A stretch of DNA of 6,930 bases from an uncultured Chloroflexota bacterium (GTDB lineage Bacteria > Chloroflexota > Dehalococcoidia > CAUJGQ01), in NCBI GenBank assembly GCA_937879875.1, contig CALFMN010000263.1:1-6930 (forward strand), read 5' to 3'. Each line of letters begins with the position of its first letter. Within the stretch, counting starts at the first letter, position 1. The notes beneath the pieces were generated by a model that did no database searches, was not told where the DNA came from, and saw only the letters and a list, made by a program, of their open reading frames with translations. Of the stretch, positions 1 to 6,930 are shown in pieces. Both the position numbers and the translations under genes were made by a program.

Positions 1-18
1 CCGGCTCGGGAGGGGACA

Positions 19-38
19 GACTTCCCGCCAGGGAAGTC
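19..38 (-). terminator. Hairpin downstream of the oligopeptidase gene, possible terminator
   Basis: A perfect 8-bp inverted repeat (GACTTCCC / GGGAAGTC) with a 4-base loop lies about 27 bases beyond the stop codon of the minus-strand oligopeptidase. Read in that gene's direction the stem is not followed by a T tract, so it is not a canonical intrinsic terminator. The position and clean stem make a terminator or mRNA 3'-end stabiliser the simplest reading. Nothing else is visible in bases 1-64. Confidence 0.4.
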
Positions 39-64
39 AGGGTTAGGTGCCCCGCCCCGCCGGT

Positions 65-2149
<2,085 letters not shown>

Positions 2150-2154
2150 GCTGG

Positions 2155-2161
2155 CCACCTC
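2155..2161 (-). promoter_or_regulatory. Ribosome binding site of the oligopeptidase gene (decides the start)
   Basis: On the minus strand GAGGTGG ends 5 bases before the ATG at 2149, a close match to the anti-Shine-Dalgarno complement at good spacing. The alternative upstream GTG at 2221 lacks any such purine-rich element, so this site decides the start codon. Confidence 0.75.
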
Positions 2162-2219
2162 ATCGAGTCGAGGGATAGAGGCAATCAAGCCATCGAGGGA
2201 ACGCTGGCGGGTTGCCACC

Positions 2220-2225
2220 ACTATA
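2220..2225 (-). promoter_or_regulatory. Candidate -10 element for the oligopeptidase gene
   Basis: Read on the minus strand this is TATAGT, matching five of six bases of the sigma-70 -10 consensus. It lies about 70 bases before the ATG at 2149. No good -35 hexamer is seen at 16-18 bases upstream, so the assignment rests on the -10 alone. Confidence 0.3.
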
Positions 2226-2355
2226 GCGGCCAGCTTGAGGGCGCCGCGCGTGCCGCACAGGCCGGACGCCGGCCGCAGCGATTGGAGTCCGCTGCCGGGC
2301 GGTAAGCGTTCAGTAACAATGCGCAGAAATTCACGCTGGTTCCGTCACAAAAGCC

Positions 2356-2392
2356 GTCTCGCCGCGATATTCAAGATAGAGCACTGCGAGAC
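2356..2392. repeat. Inverted repeat upstream of the pilin gene
   Basis: GTCTCGC (2356-2362) and GCGAGAC (2386-2392) are perfect 7-base inverted arms separated by 23 bases of relatively AT-rich sequence. The right arm ends 61 bases before the pilin ATG. It could be an operator or a hairpin in the pilin mRNA leader. Chance occurrence cannot be excluded for arms of this size. Confidence 0.35.
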
Positions 2393-2442
2393 AACGCCGG
2401 CGGGAATGCCGCGGGCGCAGCGCCGAACAACGTGGTGGGGAA

Positions 2443-2448
2443 GAGGTG
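2443..2448 (+). promoter_or_regulatory. Ribosome binding site of the Flp pilin gene (decides the start)
   Basis: GAGGTG ends 5 bases before the ATG at 2454. It selects this ATG over the upstream in-frame ATGs (2148, 2319, 2406), which would give an atypically long leader for a Flp pilin and have no comparable site. Confidence 0.75.
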
Positions 2449-2453
2449 TACTC

Positions 2454-2645
2454 ATGTCTATCGTCGATCGGTTTTTCTACGGGTTCGTCGCTGCCGCGTC
2501 TCAAGAGCGCAGCGATGAGGCTGGCCAGGGCCTGGTCGAGTACGGCCTGATCCTGGCGCTGGTGGCCGTGCTCTGCGTGGCCGCGCTCACCACCCTCCAG
2601 GGCGGCATCAGCAGCACGTTGAACAGCGTCACCAGCAGCCTGTAA
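2454..2645 (+). CDS. Flp/Fap-type (type IVb) pilin precursor
   Basis: A 63-residue prepilin of the Flp family, the subunit of tight-adherence (Tad) type pili. A charged leader (residues 1-24) ends in the prepilin peptidase site: Gly24, then Q-G-L-V, then Glu29-Tyr30, fitting the family rule G|XXXXEY with glutamate at +5 of the mature protein. Cleavage after Gly24 would leave a 39-residue mature pilin. The hydrophobic helix GLILALVAVLCVAALTTLQ (about 31-49) anchors the precursor in the membrane and packs in the fibre. The tail is Ser/Thr/Asn-rich. The leader is somewhat longer than in many Flp pilins. No tad/cpa assembly genes (CpaA/TadV peptidase, TadA ATPase, RcpA) occur in the window, so this is an orphan subunit locally and would depend on machinery elsewhere. 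It converges with menA on a strong hairpin. Family call is firm; role in adhesion is inferred from the family. Confidence 0.9.
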   Translation: MSIVDRFFYGFVAAASQERSDEAGQGLVEYGLILALVAVLCVAALTTLQGGISSTLNSVTSSL

Positions 2646-2660
2646 GTCCGCGCCGCGGAC
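2646..2660. repeat. Small hairpin directly after the pilin stop codon
   Basis: GTCCGC and GCGGAC are 6-base inverted arms around a 3-base spacer. The element begins at the first base after the pilin TAA and abuts the larger hairpin at 2661. It may add to transcript 3'-end structure. Confidence 0.35.
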
Positions 2661-2711
2661 GCCAACAACGCACCGGAGGCCGGGCGTGCCGGCCTCCGGT
2701 GCGTTGTTGGC
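2661..2711. terminator. 23-bp perfect hairpin between convergent genes, likely bidirectional terminator
   Basis: The arms 2661-2683 and 2689-2711 are exact reverse complements over 23 bases, with a 5-base loop (2684-2688). The core of each arm contains CACCGGAGGCCGG or its complement. It starts 16 bases after the pilin stop and ends 40 bases before the menA stop on the other strand, so it can terminate both convergent transcripts. Neither side has a T tract. It is therefore either a non-canonical intrinsic terminator, a 3'-end stabiliser and barrier to antisense read-through, or a genomic repeat unit. The structure is certain; its function is inferred. Confidence 0.75.
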
Positions 2712-2750
2712 ATGTGATTCCTGCCGGTTGCACCGGCGCCGGCTCGGCGC

Positions 2751-3647
2751 TCAGTGCGGCACGACGAGCCCGGCCACGAGTCCCGCGGCCAGCAGCGCCC
2801 CGAAGCGCATGTGCAGTTGCGCGGTGCGGAAGAGCACGTAGTTCAGCTTGCGCGGCTCGTGCGTGCGCGCTGTGAAGCGCACGGCCTGCAAGGCGGCAGG
2901 CAGCGTGAGCAGCGAGATCAGCACCGGCCACGGCGCCACGCGCGTCGCCACCATGACGATCAACGAAGCGTAGGCCGCGCCGATCAGCAGATAGTACTCC
3001 CAGTTGGCCGGGCGCCGGCCGATGATCGTGGCCAGCGTGCGCTTGCCGTGCCGGCGGTCGTCGTCGATGTCGCGCAGGTTGTTGGCGTGCAGAATCGCGG
3101 TGACCAAAAAAGCGATCGGCAACGAGACGACGAACGGATCCCAGCTCCAGTGCGCGGTCTGCACGTAGTAGGCGCCGAGCACCATCACCGGACCCATGAA
3201 CACGAACACAGTCAGCTCGCCCAACGCGATGTAGGCGAGTGAGATCGGGGCGCCGGTGTAGAAGAAGCCGGCCGCCACGCTCGCCAGCCCGAGCCAGAGC
3301 AACGGCAGCCCCACCAGCGCGACCAGCGCCAGCCCGCACAGCGCGCCCGCCGCGAAGCAGGCGATCCCCAGCCGCAGCACCTCGCCCGGCTGGATCAGCC
3401 CGCGTCGAATGGCATTGCTTGGGCCAAGCGAATCCGGCCCGTCCACGCCTTTGGCGTGGTCATAGTAGTCGTTGACCAGGTTGGTGCCGGCCTGGATCAG
3501 CACAGAGCCGAGCAGCGCCAGCAGGAAGTAGATGGGGTTGAACGCCTTCGGCGCGGCCACCAGCGTACCCACGACGACCGGCACGATCGCTGCCGTGAAT
3601 GAAAACGGCCGTGCGGCCCCGAACCAGAGCTTCAGGCGCGGATTCAT
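2751..3647 (-). CDS. menA: 1,4-dihydroxy-2-naphthoate polyprenyltransferase (UbiA superfamily)
   Basis: A 298-residue integral membrane prenyltransferase predicted to attach the polyprenyl chain to 1,4-dihydroxy-2-naphthoate, giving demethylmenaquinone in menaquinone synthesis. Both Asp-rich magnesium-diphosphate motifs are intact: TNLVNDYYDHAKGVD (residues 55-69, with N59, D60, D63 and D69) and NNLRDIDDD (189-197) followed by GKRTLA (201-206). The NNxRDxxxD...GKxTLA form is characteristic of MenA rather than UbiA or the heme O/chlorophyll synthases. About eight or nine hydrophobic helices are visible, and the length is typical. The ATG at 3647 is preceded by AAGAGGAA with about 4 bases spacing. 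No other men genes are adjacent, so it is detached from the pathway cluster here. Its function implies menaquinone respiration in the host. A different UbiA-family substrate is possible but less likely given the motifs. Confidence 0.92.
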   Translation of the reverse strand: MNPRLKLWFGAARPFSFTAAIVPVVVGTLVAAPKAFNPIYFLLALLGSVLIQAGTNLVNDYYDHAKGVDGPDSLGPSNAIRRGLIQPGEVLRLGIACFAAGALCGLALVALVGLPLLWLGLASVAAGFFYTGAPISLAYIALGELTVFVFMGPVMVLGAYYVQTAHWSWDPFVVSLPIAFLVTAILHANNLRDIDDDRRHGKRTLATIIGRRPANWEYYLLIGAAYASLIVMVATRVAPWPVLISLLTLPAALQAVRFTARTHEPRKLNYVLFRTAQLHMRFGALLAAGLVAGLVVPH

Positions 3648-3659
3648 GGCATTCCTCTT

Positions 3660-3682
3660 GCAGCGGGCGGAGCCGCCGCTGC
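3660..3682 (-). promoter_or_regulatory. Hairpin abutting the menA ribosome binding site
   Basis: In the menA leader, arms GCAGCGG (3660-3666) and CCGCTGC (3676-3682) pair perfectly over 7 bases, and two further pairs form beyond a bulged G. On the minus-strand transcript the hairpin ends directly before the Shine-Dalgarno AAGAGGAA (3652-3659). It could influence ribosome access. In GC-rich DNA such stems also arise by chance. Confidence 0.3.
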
Positions 3683-3799
3683 ACCCTGGCAGCCGGCGCC
3701 TGTGCCGCCGTCGTGCGTTTATGTTCTTTCAGCAGGCAGCAGCGCCGTGCTTCGGCCGGTTATCGCCAGCACCGGCCACATCGTACGCGCCGCCCGCGT

Positions 3800-3827
3800 T
3801 TGAAGCGAGTGTTACAACTGTGATACC
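3800..3827 (+). promoter_or_regulatory. Candidate promoter of the phosphatase-like/propeller gene
   Basis: TTGAAG (3800-3805, four of six matches to the -35 consensus) is followed after 16 bases by GATACC (3822-3827), which is preceded by TG in the extended -10 position (TGT then GATACC). Transcription would start near 3834 and leave a leader of about 30 bases before the GTG at 3865. This would exclude the in-frame GTG at 3820, which lies inside the promoter. The rest of 3648-3799 shows no further element I can support. Confidence 0.4.
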
Positions 3828-3864
3828 TTCGGCTCGACGTGAGCACCCGCAGGCGGGGGGCAGG

Positions 3865-6177
3865 GTGGCGGATCAGCTTCGGCTGGGGCAGTTCAACATC
3901 GTCGGCGGGCAGGCGCTGCAGGACGGGCCGTTTGCCGGCGCCGTGGCCAGCCGCGGCGTCGCCGACACCACCGCCGACCTCTACATCACGCTGCAGCCCA
4001 CCCGCGCCGACACGGACCAGCTTTGCGCCGGCGTTTTGCAGACGATCGGCCGCACCTTCGGCCATGCGCAATACTCCGTCACCGGCAATCTGCTGCTGGC
4101 GCTCGGCCAGGCACACCACAACCTGCTGAGCTGGAACCGCTCCAGCCTGCCCGAGCATCGCATGGGCATCGGCGTCTCCGCCCTGGCGATCGCCGGCGCG
4201 GAAGCGTATCTGGCGCAGGCCGGACCGAGCGTCGCCTTCTGGTTGCATACCGGCCGCGTGGAGCGGCTGGAGCCGCTCGAAGCAGACGCGCGGCGTCCGC
4301 TCGGCGAGGGCGAGGTGCTCGATCCCTGGTTCCACCGCCTCCTGCTGGCGCGGGGCGACAGCATCGCCCTGCTGAGTGGAGATCTGGCCGGCCGCCTCGA
4401 AGCTGACGCGGTCGCTGGCTGCCTGCGGCTGGAGCCGGACGACGGCATTGCCGAGCTGTTTCGGCTCGCACAGAACGAGCGCGACTGCGGCGTGCTGCTC
4501 GTCTCTGTGGTCGGCGAGGTCGCCGCCGGCGAACGCCCCGATGACGGGGAGCACGCGGAGGAGATGAACGGCGCCGCGGCCGCCTCGGGTCCGGCGCAAC
4601 GCACGCCGCGCGGAGGGCGGAGCACGATGCCGCCGGTTCCGACGCGCGATTCGGGGGCCGCTACGCCGGGCCGGGCCGCCGAGCCGTTCGGCGAACTCGA
4701 ATCCGGCCGTTCCGGCGGCCGCGGCATCTTCGGTCGCGGCGAGCCCGAACCGGGCCGCGACGAGCCGCTGCCCGAGCCGCCGATCAAGCCGGACAAGCCG
4801 CGCCGCGCCCCGTCGCCGCTGGGCCGCAATCCGTTCCGCATCATTCACGCCGCACACCCCGACCACGGCGACGGCGTGCTGCGTATTCTGGGCGAGGAGC
4901 GGCCGCGCAAGCCGCAGACCGGCCCAGCGCACGCCCTTGCCACGCCGGAGGCCGTGCTGGAAGCCGCGAACAAGCTGTCCGGCTCACGCGTGCGTATGCG
5001 CGGCAGCCCGCCCGGTTTTTCCAGCCTGGGTAGAAGCCGTCGCCTGCCGCGGCCGTTGCTGCTGGGCGGCGCGGGGCTGGTCGGGCTGATCGCGCTCGTC
5101 TGGCTCGGGCTGCCGGCGCTGGCGAACAGCGGCCGCTCGCAGCGCTTCAATTCCCTCATCCACTCGGCGCAGAGCGAGTTTGCCAGCGCCAATTCCACCG
5201 CCGATCTCTCGAAGCGGCGCGAACTGCTGAACCAGGCGCAGTCCAACGTGGACGAGGCGCGCCGCCTGAAGCCGGGCAATGGGCAGGCCGTGCCCATCGC
5301 CACCAGCGTGGCCGATGCGCTGAGCGTGATGAACGCGGTGTACCCGCTGAGCGATGTGCCGGAGTTGGCCGACCTCTCCTCTGCGGGCTTGACGGCGTCT
5401 TCGACCGTCGAGGTGGCGGCCGGCGATGCGATGTTCGTACTGGACGCTGCACTCGGCAAAGTCTTCGCCATCTCGCGCGACGCGAGCGTGCCGCCGACTG
5501 TCGCCTATGAAGACGGCAGCCAGGTCGACGGCGTTACCGCCGGCAAGGCGCGGCACATCGCCTGGCTTGCACCGCAGGGCGCGGGCGACAAAGGCACGCT
5601 GCTGATCCTCGACGCGGGCCACCATCTCTTCGGCCTGACGGGCAGCGATCTGCGCGCGATCTCGCTGCGCGGTGTGGACCAGTGGAAGAGCGACACGGCG
5701 ATGGCCGTCTCCAACGGCGACCTCTACGTGCTCGACGCCGTGGCCGGCACCGTCTGGCGCTACGTACCCTCCGCCAACGGCTTCGATACCGAGCCGGCGC
5801 CGGCGATTCAGCGGCCCGACGTGCGTGACGCGACGGGTATGTCGGTGATCGGCGGCATCTTCCTCAGCAGCCAGAACGGCAGTATCCGCCATTTCGCCGA
5901 TAGCCAGGAGCTGCAGTTCCAACTCGCCGGCATCGACAAGGCGCCGGCCGCCGCCCAACCGCTGCTCTACGACCCGCAGAGCGGCGCCCTCTACCTGCCC
6001 GACCGCGGCAATAGCCGGATCGTCGTGCTGGATGCGAACGGCAACTTCAAACGGCAGCTCACACAGGTCAAGCTGGCGGGACTGCGCGGCGCCGCCGTCG
6101 ACGCGGCGCGCGGCCGGCTGATCGGGGTGATCGGCCAATCGCTGGTGGAGATCCCGCTGCCGCGCCAGGGGCAGTAG
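3865..6177 (+). CDS. Membrane protein: degenerate PP2C-like domain, one TM helix, beta-propeller-like C-terminus
   Basis: A 770-residue protein without a recognised name. Residues 1-220 have the strand/helix order of a PPM (PP2C) phosphatase: GIGVSALAIAGAEAYLAQAG (101-120) matches the strand pair leading to the GDS motif, and LLLARGDSIALLSGDLAG (159-176) matches the GD-x-LLL-SDG segment. The metal ligands appear lost: GPS (120-122) replaces GDS, SGD (171-173) replaces SDG, and no DGxGG motif is seen near the N-terminus. Only Asp207 may align with the final DN aspartate. A Pro/Gly/Arg-rich, probably disordered linker spans about 222-395. One membrane helix lies at about 398-419 after a basic stretch (LGRSRRLPRP), predicting an N-in topology. 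A helical, possibly coiled-coil stalk follows (425-470). Residues 515-765 hold repeated strands, including LYLPDRGNSRIVVLDANG (709-726), similar to an NHL-type blade. Start: GTG 3865 after a G-rich element (AGGCGGGGGG, 3851-3860), consistent with the candidate promoter; not certain. Likely catalytically dead and a scaffold or sensor; function unknown. Confidence 0.8.
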   Translation: MADQLRLGQFNIVGGQALQDGPFAGAVASRGVADTTADLYITLQPTRADTDQLCAGVLQTIGRTFGHAQYSVTGNLLLALGQAHHNLLSWNRSSLPEHRMGIGVSALAIAGAEAYLAQAGPSVAFWLHTGRVERLEPLEADARRPLGEGEVLDPWFHRLLLARGDSIALLSGDLAGRLEADAVAGCLRLEPDDGIAELFRLAQNERDCGVLLVSVVGEVAAGERPDDGEHAEEMNGAAAASGPAQRTPRGGRSTMPPVPTRDSGAATPGRAAEPFGELESGRSGGRGIFGRGEPEPGRDEPLPEPPIKPDKPRRAPSPLGRNPFRIIHAAHPDHGDGVLRILGEERPRKPQTGPAHALATPEAVLEAANKLSGSRVRMRGSPPGFSSLGRSRRLPRPLLLGGAGLVGLIALVWLGLPALANSGRSQRFNSLIHSAQSEFASANSTADLSKRRELLNQAQSNVDEARRLKPGNGQAVPIATSVADALSVMNAVYPLSDVPELADLSSAGLTASSTVEVAAGDAMFVLDAALGKVFAISRDASVPPTVAYEDGSQVDGVTAGKARHIAWLAPQGAGDKGTLLILDAGHHLFGLTGSDLRAISLRGVDQWKSDTAMAVSNGDLYVLDAVAGTVWRYVPSANGFDTEPAPAIQRPDVRDATGMSVIGGIFLSSQNGSIRHFADSQELQFQLAGIDKAPAAAQPLLYDPQSGALYLPDRGNSRIVVLDANGNFKRQLTQVKLAGLRGAAVDAARGRLIGVIGQSLVEIPLPRQGQ

Positions 6178-6199
6178 GCAATGGCCAGTAGGCAGTGGG
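6172..6199. repeat. 14-bp imperfect tandem repeat at the end of the propeller gene
   Basis: Two adjacent 14-base units, CAGTAGGCAATGGC and CAGTAGGCAGTGGG, differ at two positions. The first unit overlaps the last codon and the TAG stop of the preceding gene. It resembles short GGCAGTAGG-type simple repeats found in intergenic DNA of some bacteria; with only two copies no function can be assigned. Confidence 0.45.
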
Positions 6200-6201
6200 G
6201 C

Positions 6202-6225
6202 GTCGCGGAGAATGCCCCCCGCGAC
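6202..6225 (+). terminator. Inverted repeat after the propeller gene, possible weak terminator
   Basis: GTCGCGG (6202-6208) and CCGCGAC (6219-6225) form a 7-bp stem with a 10-base loop, 25 bases after the TAG at 6177. It is followed by CTCTCCCG rather than a T tract. It also overlaps the region where the -35 of the next promoter would lie, so it could be an operator instead. Confidence 0.3.
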
Positions 6226-6248
6226 CTCTCCCGCCGGCCTGCTACAAT
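6221..6248 (+). promoter_or_regulatory. Candidate extended -10 promoter of the CHR-family gene
   Basis: TGCTACAAT (6240-6248) is an extended -10 element: TG at the right offset and TACAAT matching five of six consensus bases. A weak -35, GCGACC (6221-6226), lies 16 bases upstream and shares GAC with TTGACA. Transcription would begin near 6255, leaving a leader of about 65 bases before the ATG at 6323. The presence of its own promoter suggests the gene is not strictly dependent on read-through from the propeller gene. Confidence 0.45.
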
Positions 6249-6322
6249 CGCCGCCGGACCCAGGTTTCTGATCGCTGGCTGAGCGCTTCGCCGCGCACGT
6301 GTTTCTGCTGGAGCGGGGTCGC

Positions 6323-6895
6323 ATGTCCACGCATGGGAACGCTCCAGAAAGCCCCCCACTGCCTCAGCCCGTGGGCCTGTGGCCGCTGTTTCGCGCCTTC
6401 GGCACCGTCGGCCTGGTCAGCATGGGCGGCGGGCGCTTCGCCTACTACTTCCATGAGCTGGTCACGCGCCGCCGCTGGCTGAGCGAACAGGAGATGCTGG
6501 AGCGCATGGCGATCAGCCAGCTCCTGCCGGGGCCGAACATCGGCAATCTCGCGGTGCTGCTCGGACAGCGGCTGCGCGGCTTTCGCGGCGCGCTGCTGGC
6601 GCTGGTCGCCACGCTCGGCCCCGGCGCCCTGCTGATGATCGGCCTGAGCGCCTTCTACTTCGCGCGGGGCCAGGTGCCGGGCGCGGGGCCGGCCTTTCGC
6701 GGTATCGCGGCCGCGGCCTCCGGACTGGCGCTGGGCACGACCGTGCAGATCGGCTGGAAGAGCGCCCGCGGCGTGCGCGCGGCGCTGCTGGGCGTGCTCA
6801 CCCTCGTTGCCGTGCTTGTGCTGCACCTGCCGACACTGCTGGCGATTCTCCTGTTGGGCGCGCTCGGCGTGCTGCTCTTCCGCGGCCCCCTCCCC
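6323..6895 (+). CDS. Chromate transporter (CHR/ChrA) family protein, 3'-truncated by contig end
   Basis: The 191 genuine codons encode a membrane protein of the chromate ion transporter family. After a short polar N-terminus (1-18), LWPLFRAFGTVGLVSMGGG (19-37) matches the first helix and glycine-rich turn of a CHR domain. RRRWLSEQE (49-57) and QLLPGPNIGN (66-75) are the family signatures. Hydrophobic helices follow at about 88-112, 124-144 and 152-187. This covers essentially one whole CHR domain, so the protein could be a nearly complete short-chain member (about 190 residues) or the first half of a two-domain one; the contig ends before this can be decided. The ATG at 6323 has GGAG nine bases upstream; a GTG at 6299 lacks an RBS. 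The apparent stop TGA at 6914-6916 and the residues L-S-L-I-H-I before it come from adapter sequence and must be removed. Members export chromate or related oxyanions, but many have untested substrates. Confidence 0.88.
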
Positions 6896-6930
6896 CTGTC
6901 TCTTATACACATCTGACGCTGCCGACGATC
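6896..6930. other. Sequencing adapter contamination (Nextera/Tn5 mosaic end plus Read 1 adapter)
   Basis: Bases 6896-6914 read CTGTCTCTTATACACATCT, the 19-bp Tn5 mosaic end used in Nextera libraries. They are followed at 6915-6928 by GACGCTGCCGACGA, the complement of the Nextera Read 1 adapter. The last two bases (TC) may be index or other residual sequence. The match covers all 33 bases, so this is library DNA and not a natural transposon end. Minus-strand frames starting here begin MYKRQ or MCIRDR, a known hallmark of this contamination in protein databases. Confidence 0.98.

Larger units (their letters stand above)
2150..2453. other. Divergent intergenic region between oligopeptidase and pilin genes
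   Basis: This 304-base stretch separates two divergently transcribed genes. It holds the oligopeptidase RBS and a minus-strand candidate -10 near its left end, and an inverted repeat and the pilin RBS near its right end. A plus-strand frame stays open from 2148 into the pilin, but its translation is arginine-rich, lacks a recognisable domain and has no RBS at its first ATG, so I see no additional gene. I found no convincing -35/-10 pair for the pilin. The segment around 2310-2380 is more AT-rich than its surroundings and is the likeliest place for one. Confidence 0.6.

Noticed and set aside
3532..3864. Extension of the propeller gene upstream to an ATG at 3532
   Set aside because: The extension overlaps the start of menA on the other strand and crosses the probable promoter. 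Its residues have no similarity to the downstream domain.
3839..4129. GTG-initiated frame at 3839
   Set aside because: It is in a different frame from the large protein and translates to an Arg/Ser/Pro/Thr-rich sequence without a domain.
3760..4932. A 390-codon minus-strand open frame opposite the PP2C-like domain
   Set aside because: No RBS or domain, and composition typical of a shadow frame; the plus strand shows the ordered PP2C-like pattern.
4984..6330. A 448-codon minus-strand open frame opposite the propeller gene
   Set aside because: The translation is low-complexity and rich in Arg, Ala and His, with no recognisable motif, while the plus strand carries a coherent membrane helix and repeated propeller-like strands.
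6242..6910. Minus-strand open frame starting inside the terminal adapter
   Set aside because: Its start codon and first residues (MYKRQ) are encoded by adapter sequence, and it is antisense to the CHR-family gene.
6896..6914. Natural Tn5-type transposon end
   Set aside because: The 19-bp mosaic end is a synthetic hyperactive hybrid and is followed exactly by the commercial Read 1 adapter at the contig terminus, so contamination is the explanation.

Overview
The window is a GC-rich bacterial fragment with five protein-coding genes: a prolyl oligopeptidase, a Flp-type pilin, MenA, a large membrane protein with a degenerate PP2C-like domain, and a truncated chromate-transporter-family protein. 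The base composition, the menaquinone gene, the stand-alone Flp pilin and the style of the phosphatase-like/propeller protein suggest a Chloroflexota lineage, perhaps environmental or assembled from a metagenome. That assignment is an inference; there is no rRNA or marker gene here to prove it.

Layout, left to right. Bases 1-64 hold a short hairpin downstream of the first gene. The prolyl oligopeptidase (minus strand, 65-2149) has an intact Ser/Asp/His triad. A roughly 300-base divergent region (2150-2453) follows. It carries the oligopeptidase RBS and a candidate -10, and an inverted repeat in front of a 63-residue Flp/Fap-type pilin (plus strand, 2454-2645). The pilin and the minus-strand menA (2751-3647) converge on a 23-bp perfect hairpin, probably a shared bidirectional terminator. 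menA and the next gene diverge from a short region containing a candidate sigma-70-like promoter. The plus-strand gene 3865-6177 encodes a 770-residue protein: PP2C-like domain without its metal ligands, disordered linker, one membrane helix, helical stalk, then a beta-propeller-like domain. A 145-base gap with a 14-bp tandem repeat, a hairpin and a good extended -10 promoter leads to the CHR-family gene (plus, from 6323).

The right end is not genomic. From 6896 the sequence matches the Nextera/Tn5 mosaic end plus Read 1 adapter, so the last codons and stop of the final reading frame are artefacts and the gene should be treated as 3'-truncated at 6895.

The genes do not form one pathway. Transcription direction alternates and each unit looks monocistronic or nearly so. 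The most unusual item is the membrane pseudo-phosphatase with a propeller, which by architecture could be a signalling scaffold or sensor, comparable in layout to receptor kinases that carry an extracytoplasmic NHL propeller.
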